NCBI RefSeq assembly: GCF_028610705.1
Contig: NZ_JAQQWT010000001.1
Location: forward strand, 62,001-126,000
Length of the DNA: 64,000 bases
Direction of reading: 5' to 3'
From: Halalkalibacter alkalisediminis
Lineage (GTDB): Bacteria; Bacillota; Bacilli; Bacillales; Bacillaceae_D
The notes under the pieces: generated by a model
What the model was told of the DNA's origin: nothing
Seen by the model: only the letters and a program-made list of their open reading frames with translations
Databases searched by the model: none
Made by a program: the position numbers and the translations under genes
Shown: one piece after another, positions 52,152 through 61,286 of the stretch
Numbering within the stretch: position 1 is the first letter of the stretch
Layout of the letters: each line of letters starts with the position of its first letter

Positions 52152-53432
52152 ATGACAGCAACTGTATTATTTGGAAGCTTTGCGCTGTTACTACTGTTAA
52201 GTGTGCCGATTGGTATATCGTTAGGGGTAGCTACCCTATTAGCCATCATGTATAGCGGTAAAATACCGTTAGATTTTCTCGCACAAGGATTAGTAACTTC
52301 GATAGATTCTTTTCCTTTAATGGCTGTTCCGTTCTTTATTTTGGCAGGGGAAATTATGGCAAAAGGTGGTTTGACTGAGCGCCTTTTCCGTGTGGCAAAT
52401 ACAATTGTAGGAAATAAAACAGGTGGATTTGCAATCGCTACCATTATTACATGTATGTTTTTTGCAGCGATTTCAGGTTCAGGACCGGCTACGGTAGCTG
52501 CCATCGGTGGAATGATGATTCCTGCTATGGTGCGCCAAGGTTATGATAAGAAATTTGCAACAGCAGTCGTATGTGCGGCTGGTTCGCTTGGTGTTATTAT
52601 TCCTCCAAGTATACCTATGGTTATTTATGGTGTAGTTGGCAGTGTTTCAATCGGTAACTTATTTATTGCAGGCGTTATTCCTGGCATTTTAGTAGCTGTT
52701 GGTTTAATGATCTATGCTTATCTTTATTCAAAAAAAATGGGTTATAAAGGAACAGAAGAGAAAAGTACTTTGTCAGGCTTCCTAAAGTCAGTTTGGGATG
52801 CAAAATGGGCTTTACTAGTTCCTGTCATTATTCTAGGTGGTATATATGGTGGAGTCTTCACACCTACAGAAGCTGCTGTTATTGCGGTAGTATACGGATT
52901 AGTCGCATCATTGCTTCTATATCGAGAGTTGAAGATAGTTGAATTACCGAAGATATTTGCCGATTCAGCATTAACGACAGCAACGGTTTTAATTATTATA
53001 GGTACAGCTACAGCTTTCGGAAGGTTATTAACCATTGAGCAAATTCCGCAAATGGTTACAGATGTAATGCTATCAATCTCAGAAAATCCAATTATCATTA
53101 TCTTATTAATCACTTTGTTGCTTTTAATTGTCGGTTGTTTTATGGATACCTTAGCAGCAATTATTATCTTAACACCAATCTTATTACCAATTGCAATGAA
53201 TATTGGAATAGATCCAATCCATTTTGGGATAATCATGGTTGTTAACTTAGCTATTGGTTTCATCACACCACCATTAGGTGTTAATTTGTTTGTAGGTTCT
53301 GGAATTTCAGGTCTTTCTATAGAGGCCATATCAAGAGCAATAATTCCGTTCTTTGTGGCAATGCTTACGACTTTAATCATTATTATTTTTGTTCCGCAAT
53401 TATCTCTTTATTTAATTAGTGTCTTAAGATAG
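52152..53432 (+). CDS. dctM: TRAP transporter large permease
   Basis: A 426-residue sodium-coupled permease with about twelve membrane segments. Typical motifs are ISGSGPATVAAIGGMMIPAM, AAGSLGVIIPPSIPMVIYG, GVFTPTEAAVIAVVYG, GCFMDTLAAIIILTPILLP and NLAIGFITPPLGVNLFVG. Together with DctP and DctQ it forms a high-affinity importer for an organic acid. It is the last gene of this operon; a LacI-family gene begins 100 nt later. Confidence 0.94.
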   Translation: MTATVLFGSFALLLLLSVPIGISLGVATLLAIMYSGKIPLDFLAQGLVTSIDSFPLMAVPFFILAGEIMAKGGLTERLFRVANTIVGNKTGGFAIATIITCMFFAAISGSGPATVAAIGGMMIPAMVRQGYDKKFATAVVCAAGSLGVIIPPSIPMVIYGVVGSVSIGNLFIAGVIPGILVAVGLMIYAYLYSKKMGYKGTEEKSTLSGFLKSVWDAKWALLVPVIILGGIYGGVFTPTEAAVIAVVYGLVASLLLYRELKIVELPKIFADSALTTATVLIIIGTATAFGRLLTIEQIPQMVTDVMLSISENPIIIILLITLLLLIVGCFMDTLAAIIILTPILLPIAMNIGIDPIHFGIIMVVNLAIGFITPPLGVNLFVGSGISGLSIEAISRAIIPFFVAMLTTLIIIIFVPQLSLYLISVLR

Positions 53433-53535
53433 CGGTTTAGAGATAATGATTCGACAGTCGGAGGAAAGACCCCTATAATAGACTTAAGAGTTTAATTGTT
53501 AATAAAAAATCCTTAAACTGGTGGATGATTTGTAT

Positions 53536-54549
53536 ATGAAACGAAAAAAAGGCTCCCGTGTTACTTTACAAGATGTCGCCAATCATGCAGGTGTTTCTCG
53601 TGCGACCGCTTCTTTAATTGTTAGAAATAGTCCAAATATCTCAGAGGGCACTCGTAACAAAGTGTTAAAATCGATTCGAGAATTAGGTTATGTTTATGAC
53701 CGAGTAGCTGCTAATCTAAGGTCACAGCAATCGACAACAGTAGGTTTAATTATCACAGATATTGCCAATCCGTTTTATTCTGATTTACTAGTTGGTGTTC
53801 ATAATGCACTTGAAGAAAATGGCTATACTGTTTTTTTAGGAACGACGTTTGATTCCGATAAAAAGCAAGAAAAGCTGCTTTCGACGATGCTTGAACATAG
53901 AGTAGGTGGAGTCATTCTGTGTCCAGTTTCGGATAGTTCAAAAGAGACGATTGAACGAATAAGTCACTTGAATATTCCTATTGTACTCGCAGTTAGAGAG
54001 ATAAAAGAGCTACAGTGTGATTATGTAGGAATTGATTATAGAGAGGGATCTAAGCTTGCTGTCGAGCATTTAATTAAGAAGGGACACCGTCGTATTGCAT
54101 TTTTAGGAGGGTCCTCTGAATCTTCAGCCTGGAAAGAACGCAAAATAGGCTATTACATGGCTCTTGAAGAGGCAGGAATTGATATTGATGAATCATTAAT
54201 AATAGAAAATACGGTTACAAGAGAAGGTGGAGTTCACGCTGTTACTAAAGCTCTACTTTTAGAGACCCCACCAACAGCCGCTTTTTGTTTTAATGATTTT
54301 GTTGCTAGAGGTGTGATGCAGGGGCTAAAAGAAGCAGGTTTAGTCCCTGGAGAAGATATGGCCGTAGTCGGTTTTGATAATGTTCAGGAAACCGTTATCT
54401 ATAGTCCACCATTGACAACCGTTTCATCTTTTCCAAGGCTAATTGGGACTGAAGCTGCGAAACTTCTCCATGAACGAATTGCTGATCAAGAACGTGAGCA
54501 AAAGCGAATTATTTTACAACCAGAATTAGTTGTTCGTCAAAGTACGTAA
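53536..54549 (+). CDS. LacI-family regulator of TRAP and ALDH operons (predicted)
   Basis: A 337-residue LacI/GalR protein: RVTLQDVANHAGVSRATASLIVRN as helix-turn-helix, hinge AANLRSQQSTTVG, then the effector domain (TDIANPFYSDLLVGVHNAL; HRVGGVILCPVSD; RIAFLGGSSES; TAAFCFNDFVARGVMQGLKEAGL). GGTGGA precedes three possible starts (GTG 53521, TTG 53530, ATG 53536); I choose the ATG. It lies between two operons that share the TAGATCGATCTA palindrome, so it probably represses both in the absence of the substrate. No operator of this kind was seen at its own start, so it may be read from the TRAP promoter. Confidence 0.85.
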   Translation: MKRKKGSRVTLQDVANHAGVSRATASLIVRNSPNISEGTRNKVLKSIRELGYVYDRVAANLRSQQSTTVGLIITDIANPFYSDLLVGVHNALEENGYTVFLGTTFDSDKKQEKLLSTMLEHRVGGVILCPVSDSSKETIERISHLNIPIVLAVREIKELQCDYVGIDYREGSKLAVEHLIKKGHRRIAFLGGSSESSAWKERKIGYYMALEEAGIDIDESLIIENTVTREGGVHAVTKALLLETPPTAAFCFNDFVARGVMQGLKEAGLVPGEDMAVVGFDNVQETVIYSPPLTTVSSFPRLIGTEAAKLLHERIADQEREQKRIILQPELVVRQST

Positions 54550-54565
54550 TAGTTTCTAATTAAAG

Positions 54566-54604
54566 AGATCAAAAAAGCTGACCAATTGGTTCAGCTTTTT
54601 TGAT
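54566..54604 (+). terminator. Terminator after the LacI-family gene
   Basis: ATCAAAAAAGCTGA-CC, loop, GGTTCAGCTTTTTTGAT: a long stem that can also serve the minus-strand gene ending at 54613. Confidence 0.85.
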
Positions 54605-54612
54605 TTGCTTAA

Positions 54613-55164
54613 TTAATTATCATATAAATCCCAAGCTAATTTTAAAGAATCTGTAATATAGTCTGCAATTTCCTCAACGTCTAAATTATCTGTTGTTAGT
54701 TTAGAGTTATGAGTCGCATAGATTTCTTTTCTTTTATAAAATAGTTCCTCTATTTCTTCAATAGAGCGGCCTTGTAATACGGGACGGTTATCAATAATAA
54801 TATTTAACCGCTCTTTCCAGCTATCCCAAGAGATATCTAAAGCAAACACGATACAATTTGCTAAACAAAGTTCGCGAATTTCTTTTTGTAAGAACGCACC
54901 GCCACCAAGTGATATTACTTTTAATCTTTGATTACAAAAAGTTGAAACCATACTTTTTTCTTTTTCGCGAAAAGCTTTTTCGCCAATCGAATTAAAAATT
55001 TCTGGAACGGGCATGTTGTATTCTTTTTCAATCTCTTGATCTATATCTATAAACGTACGATAAAGCTTTTGTGCAACAAGTTTTCCAATTGTCGTCTTAC
55101 CAACGCCCATAAAACCAATAAAGACAATACTTTTTTCACGTGGAGATAAATTAGTGTTAGTCAT
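54613..55164 (-). CDS. aroK: Shikimate kinase
   Basis: A 183-residue P-loop kinase: Walker A GFMGVGKTTIGK, shikimate-binding Asp in FIDIDQEIE, Arg in EKAFREKE, LGGGAFLQ, and the lid with DNRPVLQG. It phosphorylates shikimate on the way to chorismate. ATG 55164 is the preferred start (AAAGAGAGC upstream); an upstream ATG at 55224 would add 20 unconserved residues. It follows a membrane protein gene after 21 nt (82 nt with the short start). Its place between a TRAP operon and a catabolic operon, with a dehydroquinate dehydratase 7 kb away, hints at quinate or shikimate use, but it could simply be the biosynthetic copy. Confidence 0.88.
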   Translation of the reverse strand: MTNTNLSPREKSIVFIGFMGVGKTTIGKLVAQKLYRTFIDIDQEIEKEYNMPVPEIFNSIGEKAFREKEKSMVSTFCNQRLKVISLGGGAFLQKEIRELCLANCIVFALDISWDSWKERLNIIIDNRPVLQGRSIEEIEELFYKRKEIYATHNSKLTTDNLDVEEIADYITDSLKLAWDLYDN

Positions 55165-55245
55165 TTTAAAGCTCTCTTTCAATTTATTAGGATTATAAAC
55201 AGTATAATATAGATTGGTTGACATGTAAAAATAATAGTTGGAATT

Positions 55246-56595
55246 TTAGAAAAATAAACTTATAAAATAAGCCACACTTATACTCAATAAAATATAGAAA
55301 AGAGCAAAAGGTAAATTCCATAATCCTAGTTTATAGGGGTTCATTTTTATTTGCTCCGCCAAGATAGAGACAGATAAATTGTATGGACTGTACATTACAG
55401 TGGCCAAGCTACACGCAATTAATACAACTGTAAGTCCTACATTGGATACTCCAAATACGATTGGACTTAATAGTTCTGCAATAAGCGTAATTGAAACTAG
55501 TGGATGAAATCCGATTAATGATGTGATTAAAAAGAAAGAAGCAATCACAACGTATAGCAGAAAGGTTTTGTCAGCTAAATGAATAAAAGTTAACTGTAGA
55601 AACATAAGATGTCCTGATAAAGACAACATATCTACAAATAAACCTGCACTTAGGAACATAAAAAAGTAATTAGACAAGCCGTTTGTTCGTTCCTTCCAAT
55701 GTGGGATCGTGATCTGAAAATATCGTTTGAATTTACCTATTATGATAGACCATCCGATTGAAACAGGAATAATAAGTACAATAATTGAAAATAAATAACC
55801 CTTATTAAGAGATGATTGCAGTATAGAAACGAGCACAATTAAGACAGCTAATAATAGGAGCATTTCATAAATCTTCTTTTTGATTTTTATCATTGAAATA
55901 CTTTGACTAGGAGGAATGATTGATAATTCCTCTGTGAATTTGTGAGACGAAAGAATCCAATCGGCTGCAATTGCAATAAGGGCAGTGGAAATGACGATCG
56001 GGAAAATTTGTAAATAACTTGTATTCGTAATGTCGAGGGAAGTGCTGACCATGACTTCCATTGGACTCCAAGTAAGACACAATGCATATGCTCGTAACAA
56101 ATTTTGTGAATAGAATTTGTTTGTAGTTTTCGTAGGAATTTGATGCAATGTTGATTTTAAAGACTTTGCTAATAAAGGTATTGTAGCAATATTTAGGAAT
56201 AATCCTAGAAGATGAGTCACAAGAAAACTTCTTTTGTATAATTTGCTCAATTTAGTTACACCTTGTTCTAAAAATGTACTCAGATTTTTATCATATTTGC
56301 CGACACGAATAAGCGAATTGATAAAAGGTAAAACGAGGAATAACGAAAGAACACCGAGCATCGTTTCAAAATAAAAGAATAGCTGGTACCAGGGTAGGTC
56401 ATTTTGTGAAAATAAAATAAGTCCAACAATAAGGAAAACAAGACCGGAATTTCGGTAAAGACCTCTAGAAAATAAAAATGAGATTACTAGTGACAATGCA
56501 GCGACTAATCCAATTGTAAATGACAAAAATGGATCATTAATAAATCTTGAGATTATATACAAGAGGACAAGTAACGAGTAAATAAATATGAGCAT
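55246..56595 (-). CDS. Polytopic membrane protein of unknown function
   Basis: A 449-residue protein with about eleven to twelve hydrophobic segments and short loops. There is an internal pattern of two similar halves with TWSPMEVMVSTSLD in the first and YSPYNLSVSILAEQ in the second; such paired serine/proline re-entrant sequences occur in ion-transporter-superfamily permeases. I cannot name the family. It is transcribed just upstream of shikimate kinase on the minus strand, so a transport role for a related metabolite is conceivable. Ribosome site AAAGGATTC before the ATG. Confidence 0.7.
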   Translation of the reverse strand: MLIFIYSLLVLLYIISRFINDPFLSFTIGLVAALSLVISFLFSRGLYRNSGLVFLIVGLILFSQNDLPWYQLFFYFETMLGVLSLFLVLPFINSLIRVGKYDKNLSTFLEQGVTKLSKLYKRSFLVTHLLGLFLNIATIPLLAKSLKSTLHQIPTKTTNKFYSQNLLRAYALCLTWSPMEVMVSTSLDITNTSYLQIFPIVISTALIAIAADWILSSHKFTEELSIIPPSQSISMIKIKKKIYEMLLLLAVLIVLVSILQSSLNKGYLFSIIVLIIPVSIGWSIIIGKFKRYFQITIPHWKERTNGLSNYFFMFLSAGLFVDMLSLSGHLMFLQLTFIHLADKTFLLYVVIASFFLITSLIGFHPLVSITLIAELLSPIVFGVSNVGLTVVLIACSLATVMYSPYNLSVSILAEQIKMNPYKLGLWNLPFALFYILLSISVAYFISLFF

Positions 56596-56751
56596 TCTGT
56601 TGAATCCTTTCTTTAATCTATTTTAAATAGGTCTATAAATAAAAGAAGCTAAATAGGATTTGAGCAAAATGATATCCAGAAGCAATTAATCTAAAATGTA
56701 AGATTATTTTCAAAAAAGTATTGCTAAAGTATCAGATTTATCGTAAAATCA

Positions 56752-56765
56752 TGGTAACGTTTACA
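56752..56765 (+). promoter_or_regulatory. Weak cre-like site before the ALDH operon
   Basis: TGGTAACGTTTACA matches the CcpA consensus at all but two positions and lies upstream of the operators. Confidence 0.35.
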
Positions 56766-56781
56766 GACATAATGTTATATT

Positions 56782-56842
56782 TTAGATCGATCTAATTATA
56801 ACATAAGTGTTTATTTTTTTGTATAATCATTAGATCGATCTA
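56782..56842 (+). promoter_or_regulatory. Promoter and paired operators of the ALDH operon
   Basis: TTAGATCGATCTAA (56782-56795) and TAGATCGATCTA (56831-56842) enclose a TATAAT (56822-56827). The second operator covers the expected start point and the first lies upstream of the -35 region, the layout for repression by looping or blocking. The 12-bp core equals that at the TRAP operon. Confidence 0.78.
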
Positions 56843-56884
56843 CTAGATTCGTTTTCACAAATTTTAAGAAGCAGGTGATAAGTT

Positions 56885-58318
56885 ATGACTATTATGGAAG
56901 CAAAACCTTTCATTAATGGAGAGTGGATCTCTTCTGAGCGCGAAGTTATGGAAATGAAAAGTCCTTATTCTGGAGAAGTGATTGGTAAACAATTCCTTGC
57001 AACACCAGCAGATGTAGAAGATGCATTGGCAGCAACATATGTGGCTAAAAAGGAAATTGCAAAAATCTCTTCTTATGACCGTGCAAAAATATTAAAAAAA
57101 GCAGCAGCTCTTTTAGAACAAGAAAAAGAACGTTTTGCTAAATTGATTTCCCTTGAGCTAGGTAAACCTCTAAAAAATACTTTAGATGAGGTTGCTCGTT
57201 CCATTGAAACGTTGGAGCTTTCTGGCGAAGAAGCTAAACGTTTAACAGGTGAAACATTACCAGGTGATGCTTCAGAAAGAGGAGCTAAAGCGATTGCTAC
57301 GACTTTCCGTGTGCCAGCAGGAGTTGTTGCAGCAATCACACCATTTAATGCGCCATTAAACTTGGTTTGTCATAAAGTAGGCCCTTCTTTTGCAGCAGGT
57401 AATAGCACGATTTTAAAGCCAGCACCACAGACAGCACTAATTGCTACAGAATTACTTAAATTATTATTAGAAGCTGGTTTACCAGAAAATGCTGTAAATA
57501 TGGTACTTGGTGGCGTTGAAGCAGGACAACAAATTGTTAAAGATGACCGTGTTAATATTATCTCTTTCACAGGTGGAACGATTGCTAGTAAGAACATTTG
57601 TAAAATTGCAGGAATGAAGAAAGTGTTACTTGAGCTTGGAGGAAACGCATCGACGATTGTTCATGAGGATGCTGATTTAGAAAGAGCTGCAGACATTTGC
57701 GCGAAAACAGGCTTTAGCAATTCAGGACAAAGTTGTATTTCTGTTCAAAGAATCTATGTGCATAGATCCATTGTAGATGAATTTGCAGAACGCTTGAAAA
57801 TGGAAGTTCAAAAGCTTAAAGTGGGCGATCCATTGCTACCAGATACAGATGTAGGTACATTGGTTCACGAAAATTCTGCGCTTCGCATTGAGCAGTGGAT
57901 TGAGGAAGCTATTAAAGAAGGCGCAACACTATTAACAGGTGGAAAAAGAAACGGTGCTTCAGTAGAACCAACGTTACTTTTAAATCCATCTAAAACTAGT
58001 AATGTTGTCTGTCAAGAAGTATTTGGACCAATCGTGGGTATCATTCCTTATGACACTATTGAAGAAGCAATTGAAGAAACGAATGATTCGTCATTCGGTC
58101 TTCAAGCTGGAATCTTTACAAATAAAATGGATGTTGCTTACCAAGTAGCACATGCACTTGAAGTAGGTGGAGTTGTGATTAATGGATCTTCTAACTTCCG
58201 CTTAGATCATTGGCCGTATGGCGGCGTAAAGAATAGCGGAATTGGTCGTGAGGGCCCTCGTTATGCGATTGAGGATATGACTGAAACGAAAATGATCGTG
58301 CTTAGACTACCTGAATAA
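56885..58318 (+). CDS. NAD(P)-dependent aldehyde dehydrogenase
   Basis: A 477-residue ALDH. The catalytic Cys is in SNSGQSCISVQRI, the general base Glu in LLELGGNAS, the cofactor region in AAITPFNAPLNLVCHKVGPS and SFTGGTIASK. Closest in style to lactaldehyde, sulfolactaldehyde or phosphonoacetaldehyde dehydrogenases rather than to betaine aldehyde enzymes, but the aldehyde cannot be fixed. First gene of a four-gene operon. ATG 56885 follows AGCAGGTGATAAG; a second ATG lies four codons on. Control by the paired TAGATCGATCTA operators is likely. Confidence 0.9.
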   Translation: MTIMEAKPFINGEWISSEREVMEMKSPYSGEVIGKQFLATPADVEDALAATYVAKKEIAKISSYDRAKILKKAAALLEQEKERFAKLISLELGKPLKNTLDEVARSIETLELSGEEAKRLTGETLPGDASERGAKAIATTFRVPAGVVAAITPFNAPLNLVCHKVGPSFAAGNSTILKPAPQTALIATELLKLLLEAGLPENAVNMVLGGVEAGQQIVKDDRVNIISFTGGTIASKNICKIAGMKKVLLELGGNASTIVHEDADLERAADICAKTGFSNSGQSCISVQRIYVHRSIVDEFAERLKMEVQKLKVGDPLLPDTDVGTLVHENSALRIEQWIEEAIKEGATLLTGGKRNGASVEPTLLLNPSKTSNVVCQEVFGPIVGIIPYDTIEEAIEETNDSSFGLQAGIFTNKMDVAYQVAHALEVGGVVINGSSNFRLDHWPYGGVKNSGIGREGPRYAIEDMTETKMIVLRLPE

Positions 58319-58322
58319 TTGA

Positions 58323-58359
58323 TGACATCTCTCCCCTTACTAAAAGGGGAGAGATGTCA
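58323..58359 (+). repeat. 16-bp perfect hairpin over the start of the zinc dehydrogenase gene
   Basis: TGACATCTCTCCCCTT (58323-58338) and AAGGGGAGAGATGTCA (58344-58359) are exact inverted repeats around a 5-nt loop. The right arm contains a GGGGAG ribosome-like sequence and an in-frame ATG (58354). No T run follows, so it is either an mRNA processing/stability element or a translational gate. Confidence 0.75.
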
Positions 58360-58371
58360 AAGAAGGCTGTG

Positions 58372-59376
58372 GTGAAGAAAATGTTAGGACTGTATCTTAA
58401 AAATCCAAAAGAGCTCGAATTAAAAGAGTTCCCATCTGTCCATTCACTGAAAGATGATGAAGTAAAGATAAAATTAATCCATGCAGGAATTTGTGGATCA
58501 GATGTTGGTGTATACAATGGGAAAATTCCTCATGCAACTTATCCAGTTCGCCCAGGTCATGAACTTCTTGGAACGATCATTGAAACAGGGGAATTATGCC
58601 GTTACGAGATCGGGACGAGAGTTGTCGTTGGACCTAATACGTTTTGCGACGAATGCGAATATTGTTTGAAAGGCCAAAAAAACATCTGTGTTAATAAAAG
58701 TTCGCTCGGTGTAAATATGGACGGTGGATTCTCAGAAGAATTTGTCATCTCCTCAAGATTCATTATGCCGGTGCCAGATTATATTACAGATGAACAGGCT
58801 GTTTTAATTGAACCATTTTCCGTCATTGTTCATGCACTTGAGAAAGTCCAAATTTCAAAAGGGACTTCTGTCGCAATTATTGGTTGTGGAACAGAAGGGA
58901 TGCTAGCCATTTCATTAGCCCATTATTTAGGTGCTAATATAACGGCGATAGACATTAATCAGGAAAAGTTAGCTAAAGCAGAGAATCATTTCGCTGGTTT
59001 AAAGTCTGCTTTACCTACAGATGTTTCTGAAAACGAGTTTGAAGTTGTCATTGAAGCCGCTGGAGTTGGCCCTGCTGTAATTCAAGCCATTGACATCGTA
59101 AAACCTGGTGGCGACATTGTTCTCGTTGGAATGGCACCTGAAGCTAACTTGCCAATTGTTCGCATTGTTCGGAAGGAAATTACGATTCATGGTTCGATTA
59201 TTTATAGTTTCCCTATGGATTTCGAGAAAAGTGTCAAATACTTAGCTCAGGAAAATTTTAATGCTGAACCAGTTATTTCTAAAATTTTGCCTTTCAAAGA
59301 GTATGAACAGGCGTATGATGATGCAGTGTCTGGAAAATATGGAAAAATTATTTTAAATTTCAAGGAGGAACAATAA
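58372..59376 (+). CDS. Zinc-dependent medium-chain alcohol/polyol dehydrogenase
   Basis: About 334 residues of the MDR family. Catalytic zinc ligands lie in HAGICGSDVG (Cys) and PVRPGHELLG (His-Glu); four structural-zinc cysteines are in FCDECEYCLKGQKNIC; the cofactor fold reads VAIIGCGTEGMLAISLAHYLGA with an Asp (AIDIN) that favours NAD. It probably oxidises a polyol or hydroxy acid. The start is uncertain: GTG 58372 has AGAAGG 5 nt before it and is outside the hairpin; ATG 58354 lies within the hairpin; ATG 58381 is also possible. The next gene starts 1 nt after its stop. Confidence 0.85.
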   Translation: MKKMLGLYLKNPKELELKEFPSVHSLKDDEVKIKLIHAGICGSDVGVYNGKIPHATYPVRPGHELLGTIIETGELCRYEIGTRVVVGPNTFCDECEYCLKGQKNICVNKSSLGVNMDGGFSEEFVISSRFIMPVPDYITDEQAVLIEPFSVIVHALEKVQISKGTSVAIIGCGTEGMLAISLAHYLGANITAIDINQEKLAKAENHFAGLKSALPTDVSENEFEVVIEAAGVGPAVIQAIDIVKPGGDIVLVGMAPEANLPIVRIVRKEITIHGSIIYSFPMDFEKSVKYLAQENFNAEPVISKILPFKEYEQAYDDAVSGKYGKIILNFKEEQ

Positions 59377-59377
59377 A

Positions 59378-61135
59378 ATGAAAAAACTAGTTTCGCATTT
59401 AATGGTTAAATACCTTGAAGATCGCGGTGTAGAACATATCTTTGGTCTTTGTGGACATACAAATATTGCTGTATTAACGGAGCTTGAAAAAAGTTCTATC
59501 CGTTTTGTTAATGTGCGTCACGAACAAATTGCATCAACAGCTGCAGATGGTTATGCACGTGTAACGAAAAAGGCTTCTGTCGTGTTAAGCCATGTTGGAC
59601 CAGGACTTACAAATGCAGCAACAGGTGTTGCGAATGCAGCACTTGACTCCATTCCAATGGTTGTAATCGCAGGGGATATTCCTAGTCACTACTATGGCAA
59701 GCATCCACACCAAGAAATTAACTTACATTCTGATGCTGCGCAAGTTGACGTTTATAAGCCGTTTGTAAAACGTGCTTGGCGAGTAGAGCGTCCAGAGCAT
59801 GTTGCGGAGATTCTCGAAAAAGCCTTCCAATTGGCTGAGAGCGGTAACCCAGGACCAGTATTAGTATCTGTACCAATGGATATCTTCTCGAAAGAAGTTG
59901 AAGAAAGCACCTTCGACCGTGTGAAACATCATACAAAACAACTTGAAAAGCCATCTATTGATGATGTTACAGCGAAAAAAGTTGTTCAAGCACTTGTCGA
60001 TGCGAAAAATCCTGTAATTTACGCTGGTGGAGGAGTCGTCCTTGCTGATGCAGCGAAAGAATTAAAAGAATTAGTGGATCACTTAGGTATTCCAGTTGCT
60101 CACTCTCTAATGGGGAAAGGTGTGCTTCCTGATGATCATCCATTGACATTAGGTATGACTGGTTTCTGGGGAACTAAATTTATTAACGAGAAAACTAGAA
60201 CAGCAGATTGGATTCTTGGCCTAGGAACGCGCTTTGCTGAAGCGGACAGTAGTTCATGGGAACCTGAATATACGTTTGATATTCCAAATACTAAACTGAT
60301 TCAAATTGATATCGACCCAAGTGAGATCGGAAGAAATTATCCAGCTGAAATGGGAATTGTTGCGGATTTAAAACAAGCGTTAAAAGTCATTAATCGTGTA
60401 GCAAAAGAACTTTACCCAGACGGGTTAAAAAATGAATTACTTGAGCAAGAAATTGCTAAAGTACGTGCAGAGTTTATTAACAGCAATAAACAATTCGTTA
60501 CGGACAATGCTTTTCCAATGCAACCACAACGTATTTTAAGTGAAGTTCGTGAAGTACTTCCTAGAGATGCTTTCATCACTACTGATGTTGGTTGGAATAA
60601 AAATGGTGTTGGGCAGCAGTTTCCAATTTACACACCAGGTTCAGTGTTAACTCCTGGTGGTTTTGCAACAATGGGCTTTGGAGCACCAGCTGCACTTGGA
60701 GCTAAAGTAGCAAATCCAGATCGAGTGGTTGTATCGTTAGTAGGTGATGGTGGATTTGGACAAAACCCAGCACTTCTTGCGACAGCTAAAGAAGAAAACA
60801 TTCCTGTTGTATGGGTCATCATGAATAATTCTGCGTTTGGTACAATCGCCGGCTTACAAAAAGCCCATTTCGGTACAACGCTAGGAACGCTTTTCCAAAT
60901 TGATGGTGAAAACTATTCACCGGATTATGCAACGATTGCTAAAGCTTATGGAATTGAAGGGATCAAAGTGAACTCTGCTGAAGAGTTTAAGCCAGCTCTT
61001 GAAAAAGCCATTGCGATGAATAAGCCGGTAGTGATTGATGTAGCTATGATTAATAACCCAACTCCTACTTCGGGTCACTGGAATATCATGGACATTTATT
61101 CACCAGGCAAAAAAGTACACCACGTAACTACTTGA
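59378..61135 (+). CDS. Thiamine-diphosphate enzyme, acetolactate synthase-like
   Basis: A 585-residue ThDP-dependent enzyme with the three-domain layout of the acetohydroxyacid synthase/benzoylformate decarboxylase group. The catalytic Glu is in FVNVRHEQIASTAADGYARV; HYYGKHPHQEINLHSDAAQ follows; the ThDP/Mg motif is VGDGGFGQNPALLATAKEENI ending in MNNSAFGT. AAGGAGG precedes the ATG. It is not the housekeeping IlvB, since no IlvN subunit or ilv genes are nearby. With ALDH, zinc dehydrogenase and a TIM-barrel protein it should cleave or form a C-C bond next to a keto group in an unidentified catabolic pathway. IolD (a ThDP hydrolase) has a different N-terminus. Confidence 0.85.
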   Translation: MKKLVSHLMVKYLEDRGVEHIFGLCGHTNIAVLTELEKSSIRFVNVRHEQIASTAADGYARVTKKASVVLSHVGPGLTNAATGVANAALDSIPMVVIAGDIPSHYYGKHPHQEINLHSDAAQVDVYKPFVKRAWRVERPEHVAEILEKAFQLAESGNPGPVLVSVPMDIFSKEVEESTFDRVKHHTKQLEKPSIDDVTAKKVVQALVDAKNPVIYAGGGVVLADAAKELKELVDHLGIPVAHSLMGKGVLPDDHPLTLGMTGFWGTKFINEKTRTADWILGLGTRFAEADSSSWEPEYTFDIPNTKLIQIDIDPSEIGRNYPAEMGIVADLKQALKVINRVAKELYPDGLKNELLEQEIAKVRAEFINSNKQFVTDNAFPMQPQRILSEVREVLPRDAFITTDVGWNKNGVGQQFPIYTPGSVLTPGGFATMGFGAPAALGAKVANPDRVVVSLVGDGGFGQNPALLATAKEENIPVVWVIMNNSAFGTIAGLQKAHFGTTLGTLFQIDGENYSPDYATIAKAYGIEGIKVNSAEEFKPALEKAIAMNKPVVIDVAMINNPTPTSGHWNIMDIYSPGKKVHHVTT

Positions 61136-61142
61136 TACATGT

Positions 61143-61179
61143 TTCAAGAGTCCTAGCGACTTAGGTTAGGACTCTTGAA
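61143..61179 (+). terminator. Hairpin between the ThDP-enzyme and TIM-barrel genes
   Basis: TTCAAGAGTCCTA and TAGGACTCTTGAA are exact 13-bp inverted repeats, followed by TTTGTC. It may be a partial terminator, leaving the next gene at lower level. Confidence 0.65.
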
Positions 61180-61286
61180 TTTGTCTAGAAACAAAACATC
61201 CCTCTCTTTTAGGTAATCATTTATCCCTGTAAGTGTGATGTTTCTGCATCAATGGTAGAGGTTAACACGATTGGAGGAACAAAGAA

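Noticed and set aside
52742-53380. 212-residue minus-strand frame
   Set aside because: It lies wholly inside dctM; its composition (many Ile, Lys, Thr) is the mirror of a membrane-protein gene, and it has no ribosome site.
59378-61135. Calling the ThDP enzyme IolD or IlvB
   Set aside because: Its N-terminus is unlike IolD, no iol genes are around, and there is no IlvN small subunit; only the superfamily call is safe.
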